A stretch of 64,000 nucleotides of DNA, taken from assembly GCA_905235305.1 (NCBI GenBank), contig CAJOLC010000005.1, positions 1 through 64,000 of the forward strand. Reading direction: 5' to 3'. Position 1 is the first letter of the stretch. Every line of letters starts with the position of its first letter. The notes beneath the pieces are model-generated. The model searched no databases. It had not been told where the DNA came from and worked only from the letters and a program-made list of their open reading frames with translations. Positions 35,230 to 43,757 of the stretch are shown here, piece by piece. Made by a program: the position numbers and the translations under genes. The stretch comes from an uncultured Bacteroidaceae bacterium. Its GTDB lineage: Bacteria; Bacteroidota; Bacteroidia; Bacteroidales; Bacteroidaceae.

Positions 35230-36330
35230 TTAATTCTTTACTCCGACTATCTGTGTGGGAGGCAGTGTGGCCCTGCGTCTGTCGGTTTCTGTAACGACTC
35301 TTGCTGCGAGCTGGAGGAATGCCTGACCTGTTATGCTGTCGGGTTTCGTGGCAGCAGGCACGCCGTTGTCTCCGCTCTCGCAGATGTCTTGGACGACCGG
35401 AATCTGTGCCAGCAGGGGCAGTTCCATCTGCGCGGCCAGCTCTTTGACGCCTTCTTTGCCGAAGAGGAAATAGCGTTCCTCGGGGTGTTGCACGGGGGTG
35501 AACCATGCCATGTTCTCTACCAGACCGAGTATGGGGACGCTGATTTTCTCCTGTCTGTACATGTCGATGCCTTTCCTCGCATCTGCGAGCGCCACTTGTT
35601 GCGGGGTGCTGACGATGACGGCTCCGGTGATTGGGATGGTCTGGACAAGCGTGAGGTGGATGTCGGAAGTGCCGGGGGGTGTGTCGAGGATGAAGTAGTC
35701 GAGTTCGCCCCAATCAGCATCGCCTATCAGTTGCTTCAGGGCGTTGCTGGCCATTCCTCCACGCCACATGATGCCTTGATCAGGGTCGACGAAGAAACCG
35801 ATGCTGAGTACCTTGACGCCATACTTCTCCTCCGGCAGGATGAGGTCGCGCCCGCGGATGTTCTGGCTATAGGGTCGGGCGTCTTCCATTTGCAGCATCT
35901 TGGGCACGGAGGGGCCGAAGATGTCGCAGTCGAGCAAGCCTACCTTCATTCCCATCCTGGTGAGCGCCACTGCCAGGTTTACTGCTACCGTGCTCTTTCC
36001 CACGCCTCCTTTGCCGCTCGAGACGGCGATGATGTTCTTTACTCCTGGCAAGAGTTCGGGCAGGTCCGGGCGTGGAGCCTGCAGGGCACGCGTCTTGATC
36101 TCCACCTCAGCATCCTTTGATGCGTAGGCGTGGATGGCTGCCTCGGCTGCTTTTACCACGCTTTTCATGAAGGGGTCTGTAGGTTTGTCGAAGATGAGGG
36201 TGAACGAGACGCTGAGGCCGGCGATGTGCATGTCGTCGTCCACCATCTTCATCTCCACGATGTTCTTGCCTGTGCCGGGATAGCGAACGGTGGAGAGGGC
36301 GTCGAGTATGAGTTGCGGATAGAGGTTCAT
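35230..36330 (-). CDS. Mrp/ApbC-type Fe-S cluster carrier ATPase
   Basis: The 366-residue protein has an N-terminal MIP18-like domain (1-80) and a ParA/Mrp P-loop ATPase domain with SGKGGVGKST (105-114), DCDIFGPSVPKML, the DTPPGTSD motif and GLVENMAWF. Proteins of this family carry and deliver Fe-S clusters. The usual CPxC cysteine pair near the end appears replaced (ENMAWFTPVQHPEERY), which is seen in many Bacteroidetes members and leaves cluster binding uncertain. Confidence 0.93.
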   Translation of the reverse strand: MNLYPQLILDALSTVRYPGTGKNIVEMKMVDDDMHIAGLSVSFTLIFDKPTDPFMKSVVKAAEAAIHAYASKDAEVEIKTRALQAPRPDLPELLPGVKNIIAVSSGKGGVGKSTVAVNLAVALTRMGMKVGLLDCDIFGPSVPKMLQMEDARPYSQNIRGRDLILPEEKYGVKVLSIGFFVDPDQGIMWRGGMASNALKQLIGDADWGELDYFILDTPPGTSDIHLTLVQTIPITGAVIVSTPQQVALADARKGIDMYRQEKISVPILGLVENMAWFTPVQHPEERYFLFGKEGVKELAAQMELPLLAQIPVVQDICESGDNGVPAATKPDSITGQAFLQLAARVVTETDRRRATLPPTQIVGVKN

Positions 36331-36436
36331 AGGTTCTTTGTCGTGAAGTTTAATGCGGAGCCCTGTCTGATTCTGGCGTGCAAGGCGAGCGGGCCAGCCG
36401 CTCTTCTTCAGGGTTCCCTACGGTTGTTTTACGGCA

Positions 36437-36444
36437 CAAATTTA
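36437..36444 (-). promoter_or_regulatory. -7 promoter box of mrp
   Basis: Minus strand TAAATTTG, 107 bases before the mrp ATG. Confidence 0.5.
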
Positions 36445-36588
36445 GCAAGAAAACCGGACTTATGCAAGCGAAAGGAGCAGAAGTTTGTGTTATGCCTCAA
36501 AATGAAGGCTCATGCCTCCGGCCATGCATATATAATAATGTATGCGCAGACGCGCGTGTGAGGAGGCCGTCAGTGTACCGCGTCGCCC

Positions 36589-36617
36589 GCTCCTTGCTCC
36601 TTGCCCCTTGCTCCCTT
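36589..36617 (+). repeat. 7-bp tandem repeat (GCTCCTT)
   Basis: GCTCCTT, GCTCCTT, GCCCCTT and GCTCCCTT follow each other directly next to 22-bp array E. Confidence 0.65.
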
Positions 36618-36628
36618 CACTATGCCTT

Positions 36629-36736
36629 GTTTGAACATACATGTATGTGCAATTGAATATTCATGAACCTGCAATTGAATATACATGTATGTTCAAACAA
36701 CCCACTATGCTATGTCGGGCGAAGCAGAAGGCTGGG
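36629..36736 (+). repeat. 22-bp array element E (ATACATGTAT family)
   Basis: Units start at 36634, 36656 and 36678. The outer units carry ATACATGTAT and the middle one carries GAATATTCATGAACCTGC, the unit type of array F at 43661, so this copy is a hybrid. The right flank CAAACAACCCACTATGC and TATGTCGGGCGAAGCAG matches elements A and G. It lies between divergent mrp and the coiled-coil gene; the rest of this 598-base gap holds only promoters and heptamer repeats. Confidence 0.85.
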
Positions 36737-36876
36737 CTTGGTGCTTTATGCCTCTTCGTGGCGTCGGATGGGCTTTTGCGGTCGGTAATGTTGCGTTTTG
36801 TATAAGGAAGCATGCAATTATTCTTAATTCTTCTAAAATCTTTATCTTTCTTTCTTCATTCTTCATTCTTTTTCCG

Positions 36877-36884
36877 TACCTTTG
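36877..36884 (+). promoter_or_regulatory. -7 promoter box of the coiled-coil gene and trmB
   Basis: TACCTTTG followed by C, 44 bases before the ATG, preceded by an ATTCTTC heptamer run (36851-36871). Confidence 0.7.
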
Positions 36885-36928
36885 CCCCCGGAAACTAATG
36901 TCATACGACAGATAAACAGAAGAAGGAT

Positions 36929-37804
36929 ATGGACAAGAAGACGAAGATAATACTCGGCGTGGTGGCCCTCCTGGTTGCCCTCGTCGTTGGATTCCTGCTC
37001 TACACCATGCGCGAGCAGGCACTCGAAAGCAAGCAGATGCTTGAATTGGTCGAGATGGACAAACTCGAGATGGAGAACGAGTATGAGCAGTTTGCCATGC
37101 AGTACAATGAGATGAAGACGCAAATCAACAACGACTCGCTCGTTGCACAGCTCGAGATGGAGCAGAAACGTACAGAGGAGCTCCTCGAAGAACTGCGCAG
37201 GGTGAAGAGCAGCGATGCTGCCGAGATAATGAGACTGAAGAAGGAACTTGCCACACTCAGGGAGGTCCTGCGCAGCTATGTGTTGCAGATTGACTCGCTC
37301 AACCGTATGAATGAAGCTCTGACACAGGAGAACTCGAACCTCAAGACACAGAACGAGCAGGCACGGCAGCATATCACGAACCTCTCGACTGAGAACGAAA
37401 CGCTCTCCGACAAGGTGGCCATCGCAAGCCAACTCGATGCAACGGGTATCTACGCCCTCGGCCATAACAAGAAAGGTAAGCCTGCCAAGAAGATAAAGGA
37501 CGTTAAGAAGTTCGTCATAGGCTTCGCCATAGCCCGCAACGTCACTACTTCAACCGGCATCCGAAGCCTCTATGTGCGCATCACCACGCCGACGGGCGAC
37601 GTCCTCACCAAGGGTGGAACCTTTGCCTACGAGAATAGGCAACTCGAGTACAGTATCCGAAAAGACATCGAATACACAGGCGAGGAGCAGAGCGTGACAG
37701 TGTACTGGGATGTGGCAGAAGCGCTTAGTGCAGGCTCCTATCGTGTAGACATCTTCGCCGACGGGCAGAATATAGGCACCACCCACTTCACCTTCGAGAA
37801 GTAA
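36929..37804 (+). CDS. membrane-anchored coiled-coil protein of unknown function
   Basis: One N-terminal helix (IILGVVALLVALVVGFLLYT, 6-25) anchors the protein. A charged coiled coil runs from about 30 to 160 (repeated LEMEQKRTEELLEEL-like heptads). A C-terminal globular domain (about 175-291) ends in beta-rich sequence (YRVDIFADGQNIGTTHFTFE). I do not recognise the family beyond its occurrence in Bacteroidales. It is likely periplasmic. It abuts trmB with no gap (TAA then ATG), but a link to tRNA modification is not implied by this alone. Confidence 0.8.
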   Translation: MDKKTKIILGVVALLVALVVGFLLYTMREQALESKQMLELVEMDKLEMENEYEQFAMQYNEMKTQINNDSLVAQLEMEQKRTEELLEELRRVKSSDAAEIMRLKKELATLREVLRSYVLQIDSLNRMNEALTQENSNLKTQNEQARQHITNLSTENETLSDKVAIASQLDATGIYALGHNKKGKPAKKIKDVKKFVIGFAIARNVTTSTGIRSLYVRITTPTGDVLTKGGTFAYENRQLEYSIRKDIEYTGEEQSVTVYWDVAEALSAGSYRVDIFADGQNIGTTHFTFEK

Positions 37805-38584
37805 ATGGGAAAGGGAAAGCTTGCCAAGTTCGCCGAGATGGCCGAGAACCCCCTGGTGGTTGAATGCCCGATGGCAGCTACCATGCAGGAGTTCGCGCTC
37901 CGCGGCAAGTGGCACGAAGCATTCTTCCACAACCATAACCCTATAGTGCTGGAACTCGGATGCGGCAGGGGTGAATACACCGTAGGACTGGGAAAGCAAT
38001 TCCCGGACAAGAACTTCATCGGCGTCGACATCAAGGGCGCCCGAATGTGGACAGGAGCAAAGGAAGCCCTGCAGGCAAAGATGGAGAACGTGGGCTTCCT
38101 GCGTACGAACATCGAATTCATCCAACGCTTCTTCGCGCCTAATGAGGTGAGCGAGATATGGCTTACCTTTTCCGATCCTCAGATGAAGAAGGTCACCAAG
38201 CGCCTCACCAGCACTTATTTCCTCGAACGATACCGTCAGTTCCTCACAGACGGGGGCCTCGTCCACCTCAAGACCGATTCCAACTTCCTCTTCACATACA
38301 CCGAGGAACTCCTCAAGGTCAATCATATCGGACCCGAAGTGAAGACAAGGAACCTCTATGGCTCCGTGCCGGCCCCCCAGGGAAAGGAGCACATCATCCA
38401 GCTGGCCAGTGCCATCCAGACCTACTACGAAAGCATGTGGCGAGGCCGAGGAATCGACATCAAGTACTTGTGCTTCAAGCTTCAGCAGGACATCCCTCTC
38501 GTAGAGCCGGACGTGGAGATACCCATCGACGAGTATCGTTCCTATAGTCGGGAGAAGCGAAGTGGCTGCGAAAAGCATCTGTAA
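37805..38584 (+). CDS. trmB: tRNA (guanine-N7-)-methyltransferase TrmB
   Basis: The enzyme methylates G46 in the variable loop of tRNAs using S-adenosylmethionine. Its 259 residues show the SAM motif [14 protein letters not shown] (49-62), [11 protein letters not shown], and the family signature [11 protein letters not shown] with LKTDSNFLF. The typical PDPW reads SDPQ here, as in other Bacteroidetes. A tRNA-Asp gene lies 85 bases downstream under its own promoter. Confidence 0.94.
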   Translation: MGKGKLAKFAEMAENPLVVECPMAATMQEFALRGKWHEAFFHNHNPIVLELGCGRGEYTVGLGKQFPDKNFIGVDIKGARMWTGAKEALQAKMENVGFLRTNIEFIQRFFAPNEVSEIWLTFSDPQMKKVTKRLTSTYFLERYRQFLTDGGLVHLKTDSNFLFTYTEELLKVNHIGPEVKTRNLYGSVPAPQGKEHIIQLASAIQTYYESMWRGRGIDIKYLCFKLQQDIPLVEPDVEIPIDEYRSYSREKRSGCEKHL

Positions 38585-38641
38585 AATAAGATGAATCATA
38601 AAATATTTGCCTAAAAACTTGCAAATGTCGCAGGAATGCAT

Positions 38642-38649
38642 TACCTTTG
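38642..38649 (+). promoter_or_regulatory. -7 promoter box of tRNA-Asp
   Basis: TACCTTTG followed by C, 20 bases before the mature tRNA 5' end. Confidence 0.7.
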
Positions 38650-38669
38650 CACTCCGAAACATTGACACT

Positions 38670-38744
38670 GGTGCGGTAGTTCAGTTTGGTTAGAATACTA
38701 GCCTGTCACGCTAGGGGTCGCGAGTTCGAGCCTCGTCCGCACCG
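38670..38744 (+). tRNA. tRNA-Asp (anticodon GTC)
   Basis: Acceptor arms GGTGCGG and CCGCACC pair over 7 bp with a G discriminator. The anticodon stem CTAGC/GCTAG encloses CTGTCAC with anticodon GTC. The T arm is GCGAG-TTCGAGC-CTCGT. CCA is not encoded. Confidence 0.97.
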
Positions 38745-38765
38745 CTGAAAAGTACAAAACTATAG

Positions 38766-38806
38766 TGAATGAAGCTCCGGCCTACAAGCCGGGGCTTCAT
38801 TCTTTG
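38766..38806 (+). terminator. terminator after tRNA-Asp
   Basis: Arms TGAATGAAGCTCCGGC and GCCGGGGCTTCATTC form a 15-bp stem with one mismatch, followed by TTT. It also faces the end of the NUDIX-HD gene and may serve both. Confidence 0.75.
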
Positions 38807-38854
38807 ACGAGGGGAGGAGCCCAACCCTCAACCATAAGTAGGGAGATACCTTTC

Positions 38855-39865
38855 CTAATTGTTGTCGGTGTAGTAGAACCTCTCAAACAATTCATGGAGC
38901 AGGCCTTCATCGTCCATCATTCCTTGCAGCCTCTCCAACTGACGTGCGTTGTCGGATTCGGCGAACCATAGTTTCAGGTAACCATTCCTGCCGTACTTCT
39001 CGTGCAGATGTTGCTTCATGCGCTCGAAGTGCTCCTCGCGGCTCAGCTCCGGATAGTGGTCCAGCCCGAACTGAACAGTGCGCTCTATGATATCCTGCGG
39101 GTCGATATGCCGGTCTGCTTCTGCCACGATTCTTCCATAGATGGTTCTAGGCTCATGGCCAGCAGAGGCACGATGGTCCTCCACTGCATCGGCCATGACC
39201 TGAATCTGCTCTCCCGAGAACCATCGATGCAGGTGCTGGTCGGCACGAATGATTCTGGCAGAGACCTCATGATGATGCTCCCGACCTTCGCAAAGCCCCG
39301 TGTCATGATAGGCTGCAATGGCATAAACCATATCGATATTCACCTCCAGGTGTTCAGCCAAATCCATGCTCTGGCGGATGACCATGCGGGCATGAGCCTG
39401 CCGGTGAGCCTTGTCGAAAGCATCATATCGGGGTAGGATGTTCTCCTCGATGTATTGCTGAAGGTCAGGGCTTACGCTCTGATGTCTCTTCTTTAACTCA
39501 TCCAGTACTTTCAGATCGGCAGGGAGCCACTTCACACTGTCCATTTCGTCCCTGCCAAGCCATCGTGCTGCTTCGTGTTCATTAAGGCTCAGCCTGTCCG
39601 AACGCAGCGAGCAGAGGAAGCAATGCATCCTGAGTCTGAACTTCGGATAGTTGTGTTCCACGGTGCAAAGGAAGTCGTCGACCGAGATTTCTGCCGACAG
39701 TTCTTCGCGAATCTCACGCTGAAGGGCTTCTTCTCTTGTCTCGCCAGCCTCCATCTTCCCGCCTGGGAACTCCCACCAGCCTTGCCATTCGCCATAGCCT
39801 CTCTGTGTGGCGAAGATAAGGTCTCCTTTGCGGATAATGGCCGCTACGACTTCAATCTGTTTCAT
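38855..39865 (-). CDS. NUDIX hydrolase fused to an HD-domain phosphohydrolase
   Basis: Residues 1-130 are a MutT-type NUDIX domain with the box G36-x5-E42-x7-REIREEL (50-56), opening VVAAIIRKGDLIFATQRG like 8-oxo-dGTP diphosphatases. Residues about 145-336 are an HD domain: His158, the HD pair 187-188 in AAYHDTGL, HHHE at 197-200, and Asp251 in AEADRH. The HD part reads like a protein that stands alone in other Bacteroidales. A two-step nucleotide clean-up enzyme is a reasonable idea but unproven. Full length 336 with both catalytic sets intact. Confidence 0.85.
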   Translation of the reverse strand: MKQIEVVAAIIRKGDLIFATQRGYGEWQGWWEFPGGKMEAGETREEALQREIREELSAEISVDDFLCTVEHNYPKFRLRMHCFLCSLRSDRLSLNEHEAARWLGRDEMDSVKWLPADLKVLDELKKRHQSVSPDLQQYIEENILPRYDAFDKAHRQAHARMVIRQSMDLAEHLEVNIDMVYAIAAYHDTGLCEGREHHHEVSARIIRADQHLHRWFSGEQIQVMADAVEDHRASAGHEPRTIYGRIVAEADRHIDPQDIIERTVQFGLDHYPELSREEHFERMKQHLHEKYGRNGYLKLWFAESDNARQLERLQGMMDDEGLLHELFERFYYTDNN

Positions 39866-39887
39866 ACGGTGTGTGGTGTTTCATTCG

Positions 39888-39895
39888 CAAAATTA
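39888..39895 (-). promoter_or_regulatory. -7 promoter box of the NUDIX-HD gene
   Basis: Minus strand TAATTTTG followed by C, 22 bases before the ATG. Confidence 0.6.
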
Positions 39896-39939
39896 CGAAA
39901 AAAAGAGGAATAGAGGGTGATGGGTGAAGAATTATTTCG

Positions 39940-39947
39940 TAACTTTG
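39940..39947 (+). promoter_or_regulatory. -7 promoter box of menA; fixes its start
   Basis: TAACTTTG lies 23 bases before the ATG at 39971. An in-frame start at 39917 precedes the box and is rejected. Confidence 0.6.
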
Positions 39948-39970
39948 TGCGACAATTGTCTATATTCCTT

Positions 39971-40843
39971 ATGAAACATATTACCCTTTGGCTTCGCATT
40001 ATTCGTCCGCAAACCTTGTTCGCATCGCTTTGTCCTGTCTTGGTCGGTCTGATGGTTGCCCGCATGTTCCTCTCTCAATCCTGTTCTGGCGTAGCTTTGC
40101 TGACAGTCCTTTGTGCTTTGGCCTTGCAAATCCTGAGTAATCTCATCAATGACTACTATGACTTCAAACGCGGAACAGACAAGCAGGGCAGGGTTGGCTT
40201 CAAGCGTGCCTTGGCGGAGGGATTGGTCAGCGAACGGGAAATCCTTTCTGCATGCCTCATCACCCTTGCCATCTGCTTTATTCTTGGCGCTGTCCTCTGC
40301 TACATAGGCGGCTGGGTAATCGTGGCCATAGGCATTACAGCCATTCTGTTTGCCTGGCTTTATACTGCAACACCTTATTCGCTTTCGTATCTGGGCATAG
40401 CTGATGTCTTCGTGTTCCTTTATTATGGAGTCATTGCTACATGGGGAACTGTATGGCTGCAATACCAGTCGACGGGACATCCTTTCGACATCAGCCTCCT
40501 GACTCCTATCTATGCCGGAGCTGTCTGCGGCCTTATCTCGATGTGTGTTCTTGCCATCAACAATATCCGTGACATGGATGATGACCGTCTGGCAGGCAAG
40601 CATACGATTCCTGTCAGGGTGGGGAAGAAGTGGGCGCTCATCCTCTTGGGAGTCGTCGTTGCATTGATGCCGCTATTCGCCTGGCTGGCTTTCGGACTGA
40701 CTTGGGCAGTAGGAATCATCATCCCGGCAATTGTCCTTTATCATAATGTCATACGTGCTCAAGGCGTCCAGTACAATCTCTGTTTGCTTCAAGCCGGCAT
40801 AGTCAACGTCGTCTATGTAGTCCTTGTCTGGCTTAGCATATAG
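39971..40843 (+). CDS. menA: 1,4-dihydroxy-2-naphthoate polyprenyltransferase MenA
   Basis: MenA attaches the isoprenoid tail to DHNA in menaquinone synthesis at the inner membrane. The 290-residue protein has eight or nine hydrophobic helices and both Asp-rich motifs: NDYYDFKRGTD (prenyl diphosphate/Mg site) and NNIRDMDDDRLAGKHT. The opening WLRIIRPQTLFAS is typical of UbiA-type enzymes. Menaquinone would serve anaerobic respiration, consistent with the Rnf complex downstream. Other men genes are not in the window. Confidence 0.94.
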   Translation: MKHITLWLRIIRPQTLFASLCPVLVGLMVARMFLSQSCSGVALLTVLCALALQILSNLINDYYDFKRGTDKQGRVGFKRALAEGLVSEREILSACLITLAICFILGAVLCYIGGWVIVAIGITAILFAWLYTATPYSLSYLGIADVFVFLYYGVIATWGTVWLQYQSTGHPFDISLLTPIYAGAVCGLISMCVLAINNIRDMDDDRLAGKHTIPVRVGKKWALILLGVVVALMPLFAWLAFGLTWAVGIIIPAIVLYHNVIRAQGVQYNLCLLQAGIVNVVYVVLVWLSI

Positions 40844-40927
40844 AGGAGGGCTGTCGTCCTGCAGTGGAATAATAATAAAAATAAAAAATAAAAAGGAAGG
40901 AAGAGAGGCTATACAAGTGATTTTTTG

Positions 40928-40935
40928 TATCTTTG
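40928..40935 (+). promoter_or_regulatory. -7 promoter box of ridA
   Basis: TATCTTTG, 31 bases before the ATG. Confidence 0.65.
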
Positions 40936-40966
40936 TGGCGGAAACAGATAATTATATAGGAATATT

Positions 40967-41344
40967 ATGAAAGCAATAAGCACGAACTTGGCTCCGGCTG
41001 CTATTGGTCCTTACAGCCAGGCCATTGAGATTGGTAACCTTGTATTTACTTCTGGTCAGCTTCCCATTGATCCTGCTACCGGAGCCTTTCCCGAGGGTGG
41101 CATCAAGGAGCAGGCTCGCCAGTCGCTGCTCAACATTCAGGCTATCCTAAAGGAGGCCGGCCTGACGATGAATGATGTGGTGAAGACGACGGTGTACTTG
41201 GCAGACATGGCAGACTTCGCCGACATGAACGGTGTCTATGCAGAGTTCTTCTCCGAACCCTATCCTGCCCGCTCGGCTGTGGCAGTCAAGATGCTGCCGA
41301 AGGGTGCTATGCTGGAGATTGAAGTGGTGGCTGAAAGAAGATAA
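40967..41344 (+). CDS. RidA/YjgF family enamine/imine deaminase
   Basis: The 125-residue protein carries the family pattern [36 protein letters not shown] and the substrate-binding Arg102 in PARSAV, with the last Glu in MLEIEVVAE. RidA removes reactive 2-aminoacrylate and related enamines produced by PLP enzymes. It is followed after 19 bases by a flavodoxin-like gene and is likely co-transcribed with it. Confidence 0.95.
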   Translation: MKAISTNLAPAAIGPYSQAIEIGNLVFTSGQLPIDPATGAFPEGGIKEQARQSLLNIQAILKEAGLTMNDVVKTTVYLADMADFADMNGVYAEFFSEPYPARSAVAVKMLPKGAMLEIEVVAERR

Positions 41345-41363
41345 CGAAAGGCGAGCGACATTA

Positions 41364-41987
41364 ATGAAAGTCCTGTTGATAAACGGAAGTCCTCATAAGA
41401 GCGGCAACACATTCATTGCCCTGAGTGAGGCGGCAAAGCAGCTCGAGAGGAACGGCATAGAGGCAGAGATTGTGCATATTGGCGTGAAGCCGATTCGCGG
41501 ATGCATTGCTTGCGGGCAGTGCAAGATGAAGGAACTGGACCGTTGTGTCTTCGATGATGACATCTGCAACAGCATTTCTGCGAAACTTGATGCTGTGGAT
41601 GCGCTCATCATCGGCTCTCCGGTCTATTACGGACAGCCCAACGGCAGTGTCCTTTCGCTAATGCAGCGCATGTTCTTTTCCGCAGGAAAGAAGGTACAGA
41701 ATAAGCCGGCTGCGGCCGTCTGTGTGTGTCGTCGGGGTGGAGCCACTGCAGCTTTCGAAGCCTTGAACATGCCTTTCATGATGATGAACATGCCGGTTGT
41801 CACTTCGCAATACTGGAACATCGTCTATGGCAGGGAAGAGGGGCAGGCTGCGCTCGACAAGGAAGGCTTGCAGACAATGCGAACCTTGGCTAACAACATG
41901 GCGTGGCTGCTGAAGAAGGTCCATGCTGACGGTAATCCCGGCTACCCTGAGCGTGAGCCTTGGGAACCGATGCATTTTATCAGGTAA
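41364..41987 (+). CDS. flavodoxin-fold NAD(P)H/FMN oxidoreductase
   Basis: The 207-residue protein opens MKVLLINGSPHKSGNTF (FMN phosphate loop). A Cys cluster, CIACGQCK followed by RCVFDDDIC, is characteristic of iron-sulfur flavoproteins, and IIGSPVYYGQPNGSV completes the flavin site. It may be a small Fe-S flavoprotein for electron transfer or quinone/nitro reduction; the partner is unknown. The start at 41364 is preferred because longer frames overlap ridA. Confidence 0.85.
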   Translation: MKVLLINGSPHKSGNTFIALSEAAKQLERNGIEAEIVHIGVKPIRGCIACGQCKMKELDRCVFDDDICNSISAKLDAVDALIIGSPVYYGQPNGSVLSLMQRMFFSAGKKVQNKPAAAVCVCRRGGATAAFEALNMPFMMMNMPVVTSQYWNIVYGREEGQAALDKEGLQTMRTLANNMAWLLKKVHADGNPGYPEREPWEPMHFIR

Positions 41988-42064
41988 GGTAAGGGCAGGA
42001 GGTGTCCGAATGCAGCCCAAGGGGCCGAGGACAAGGTGCCTTTTGTGTGAGCAGGCCGCTTGCT

Positions 42065-43525
42065 CTAATCCGAAAGGCTGTCGCTGATGTCGGGGAAGAC
42101 GCCATGGACTTCCTTATAGGCATAGGCGTAGTAGTCTTCCGGGGCTATGTTGGGGAAGCGGTCATGGAAGAACTTGAAGGTTGCCTCGCGGTTGCATGAG
42201 GCTGATTGCTTGAGGAAGGCGAGGAAATTCTTCATGTCGTTCAGGCGGAGGAAGCAGTTAGCGATGAATGGCACGACGAACTTCCCGTCGTCTGTCCCGA
42301 GTGTTATCCACACATCATGAAACAGGTCGATGGCTATCTTATAGTACTCGGCGTTCATGTATGATACTGCTATGCTGAAGAGGGCTTCGGGTTGGCTGGG
42401 ACAGCAATCCAGTGCATCGGCGAAACATCTCTCTGCCTGATCTGCCCTGTCTTCCTGGAGATAGATGTCTCCCTCTGTGAGGTAGCATTTCCACATCAGG
42501 TCTTCGGGGGTGATTCTTTTGGCATCCTCGATGATGCTCAATGCTTTGTAGAACATATTCAGGCTGCATACGGTGATGGCCTTCAGCTGGAGTATCTGCG
42601 AGAGCTCTGCGTCCTTGTCGGACTGTTGGGTAGCAAGTCTCTCGGCTTTTAATAGCAGCGGCAGGGCTTCCCTATAGCGTTTCTCGGTGCAGTAGCAGAA
42701 TGAGAGAGTGATGTGGACGTTGAGGTCGTCGGGTTGCAGCTCGAGGTAACGCTCGTACAGGTCAATTGCTTCCCTTATCTGTCCGCTGTTCATGAGGCCG
42801 TTTGCCTTCATGAGGAGGGCGCTTGAATCCTCAGGATTGATGGCAAGTGAGTAGTCTGCGGCTTCCACTGCCTCGGAATAGTTCTCGAGAGCGACGTGTG
42901 TCTCGGCCAGCAGATTCCAGGCTTCGGAGTCGTAGGGGTTGTTGTCGAGTATCTCCTGAAGCTGTGGCAGGGCCTCTTCATAGCGGTCGAGCCCCATGAG
43001 GATCTCGGCTTCCATGATGGGCAGACGCGGGTGGTCGGGGCAGACATCCTTGAGCTGTTCCAGCCATTCATAGGCCAAATCCCAGATGTCGTAGTCCATG
43101 AAGATGGAGACACAGTCGTACATGTAGGTGTCGAGGCTGTCGTGCATGGTTTCCATCTTCTGTAGGAGGAAGTCGGAAGCCTCGTTTGCCTGGTCTTCCT
43201 TGATGAGGAGTTCGGCCCGGATATAGATGACTTCCTGCTCGGTGATGCCGTCGACGATGGCGCGTGCCTTGTCGAGCTCGCCGTAGAACATCCGCTGCCG
43301 TGCAAGGAAGATTTGCGGGTCGACGCTGTCGGGATGCATGTCGATGGCAGCCTGGATGGCCTGATTTGCCTTGGCATCCTGCTTGCCGGTCATGTAGTAT
43401 TCGGCAATGTCAGTCAGTTCGTCAGCCTCCATATATGGCGTCTGACCCTCGGAGATTGACTTCTCGTAGCGATGAAGCAACCTCTGGAAATGCCTGGACT
43501 TGTAGTATTGATTGCTGTCTTCCAC
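42065..43525 (-). CDS. tetratricopeptide-repeat protein
   Basis: About ten TPR-like helix pairs cover the protein; the clearest run from 130 to 290 (YEEALPQLQEILDNNPYDSE, YSEAVEAADYSLAINPEDSS, IREAIDLYERYLELQPDD). There is no signal peptide, so it is probably a cytoplasmic scaffold. Function is unknown. I place the start at the GTG of EDSNQYYKSRHF (43525), where the family-like sequence begins; another GTG at 43603 would add 26 low-complexity residues. The preceding AAAGGTGGAA is repeated at both candidate starts. Confidence 0.82.
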   Translation of the reverse strand: MEDSNQYYKSRHFQRLLHRYEKSISEGQTPYMEADELTDIAEYYMTGKQDAKANQAIQAAIDMHPDSVDPQIFLARQRMFYGELDKARAIVDGITEQEVIYIRAELLIKEDQANEASDFLLQKMETMHDSLDTYMYDCVSIFMDYDIWDLAYEWLEQLKDVCPDHPRLPIMEAEILMGLDRYEEALPQLQEILDNNPYDSEAWNLLAETHVALENYSEAVEAADYSLAINPEDSSALLMKANGLMNSGQIREAIDLYERYLELQPDDLNVHITLSFCYCTEKRYREALPLLLKAERLATQQSDKDAELSQILQLKAITVCSLNMFYKALSIIEDAKRITPEDLMWKCYLTEGDIYLQEDRADQAERCFADALDCCPSQPEALFSIAVSYMNAEYYKIAIDLFHDVWITLGTDDGKFVVPFIANCFLRLNDMKNFLAFLKQSASCNREATFKFFHDRFPNIAPEDYYAYAYKEVHGVFPDISDSLSD

Positions 43526-43656
43526 CTTTTTATCTTGACGGTTTATCTGTTTACGGCTCTGCGAACCGGCGTGTTGTGCAGGTCTGCCTCCTGCATTTCT
43601 CACTCATCTTTCCACCTTTTCTTACCGGATGCTCTATAGTGCATTCGTTGCAGCAT

Positions 43657-43720
43657 CATGAACCTGCAATTGAATATTCATGAACCTGCAATTGAATATT
43701 CATGAACCTGCAATCAATCC
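43657..43720 (+). repeat. 22-bp array element F (GAATATTCATGAACCTG units)
   Basis: Two identical 22-base units at 43661 and 43683 and a third partial copy at 43705 each contain CAATTG, GAATATTC and TTCATGAA palindromes. The same unit type forms the middle of array E. Confidence 0.85.
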
Positions 43721-43757
43721 CCTTGGATGGGTTGGGTGATTCAGGCTATTGGGTCTC

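Noticed and set aside
35198..35713. 172-codon upstream extension of the GH16 gene
   Set aside because: It lies antisense-free but inside mrp in another frame; the signal peptide starts at 35197.
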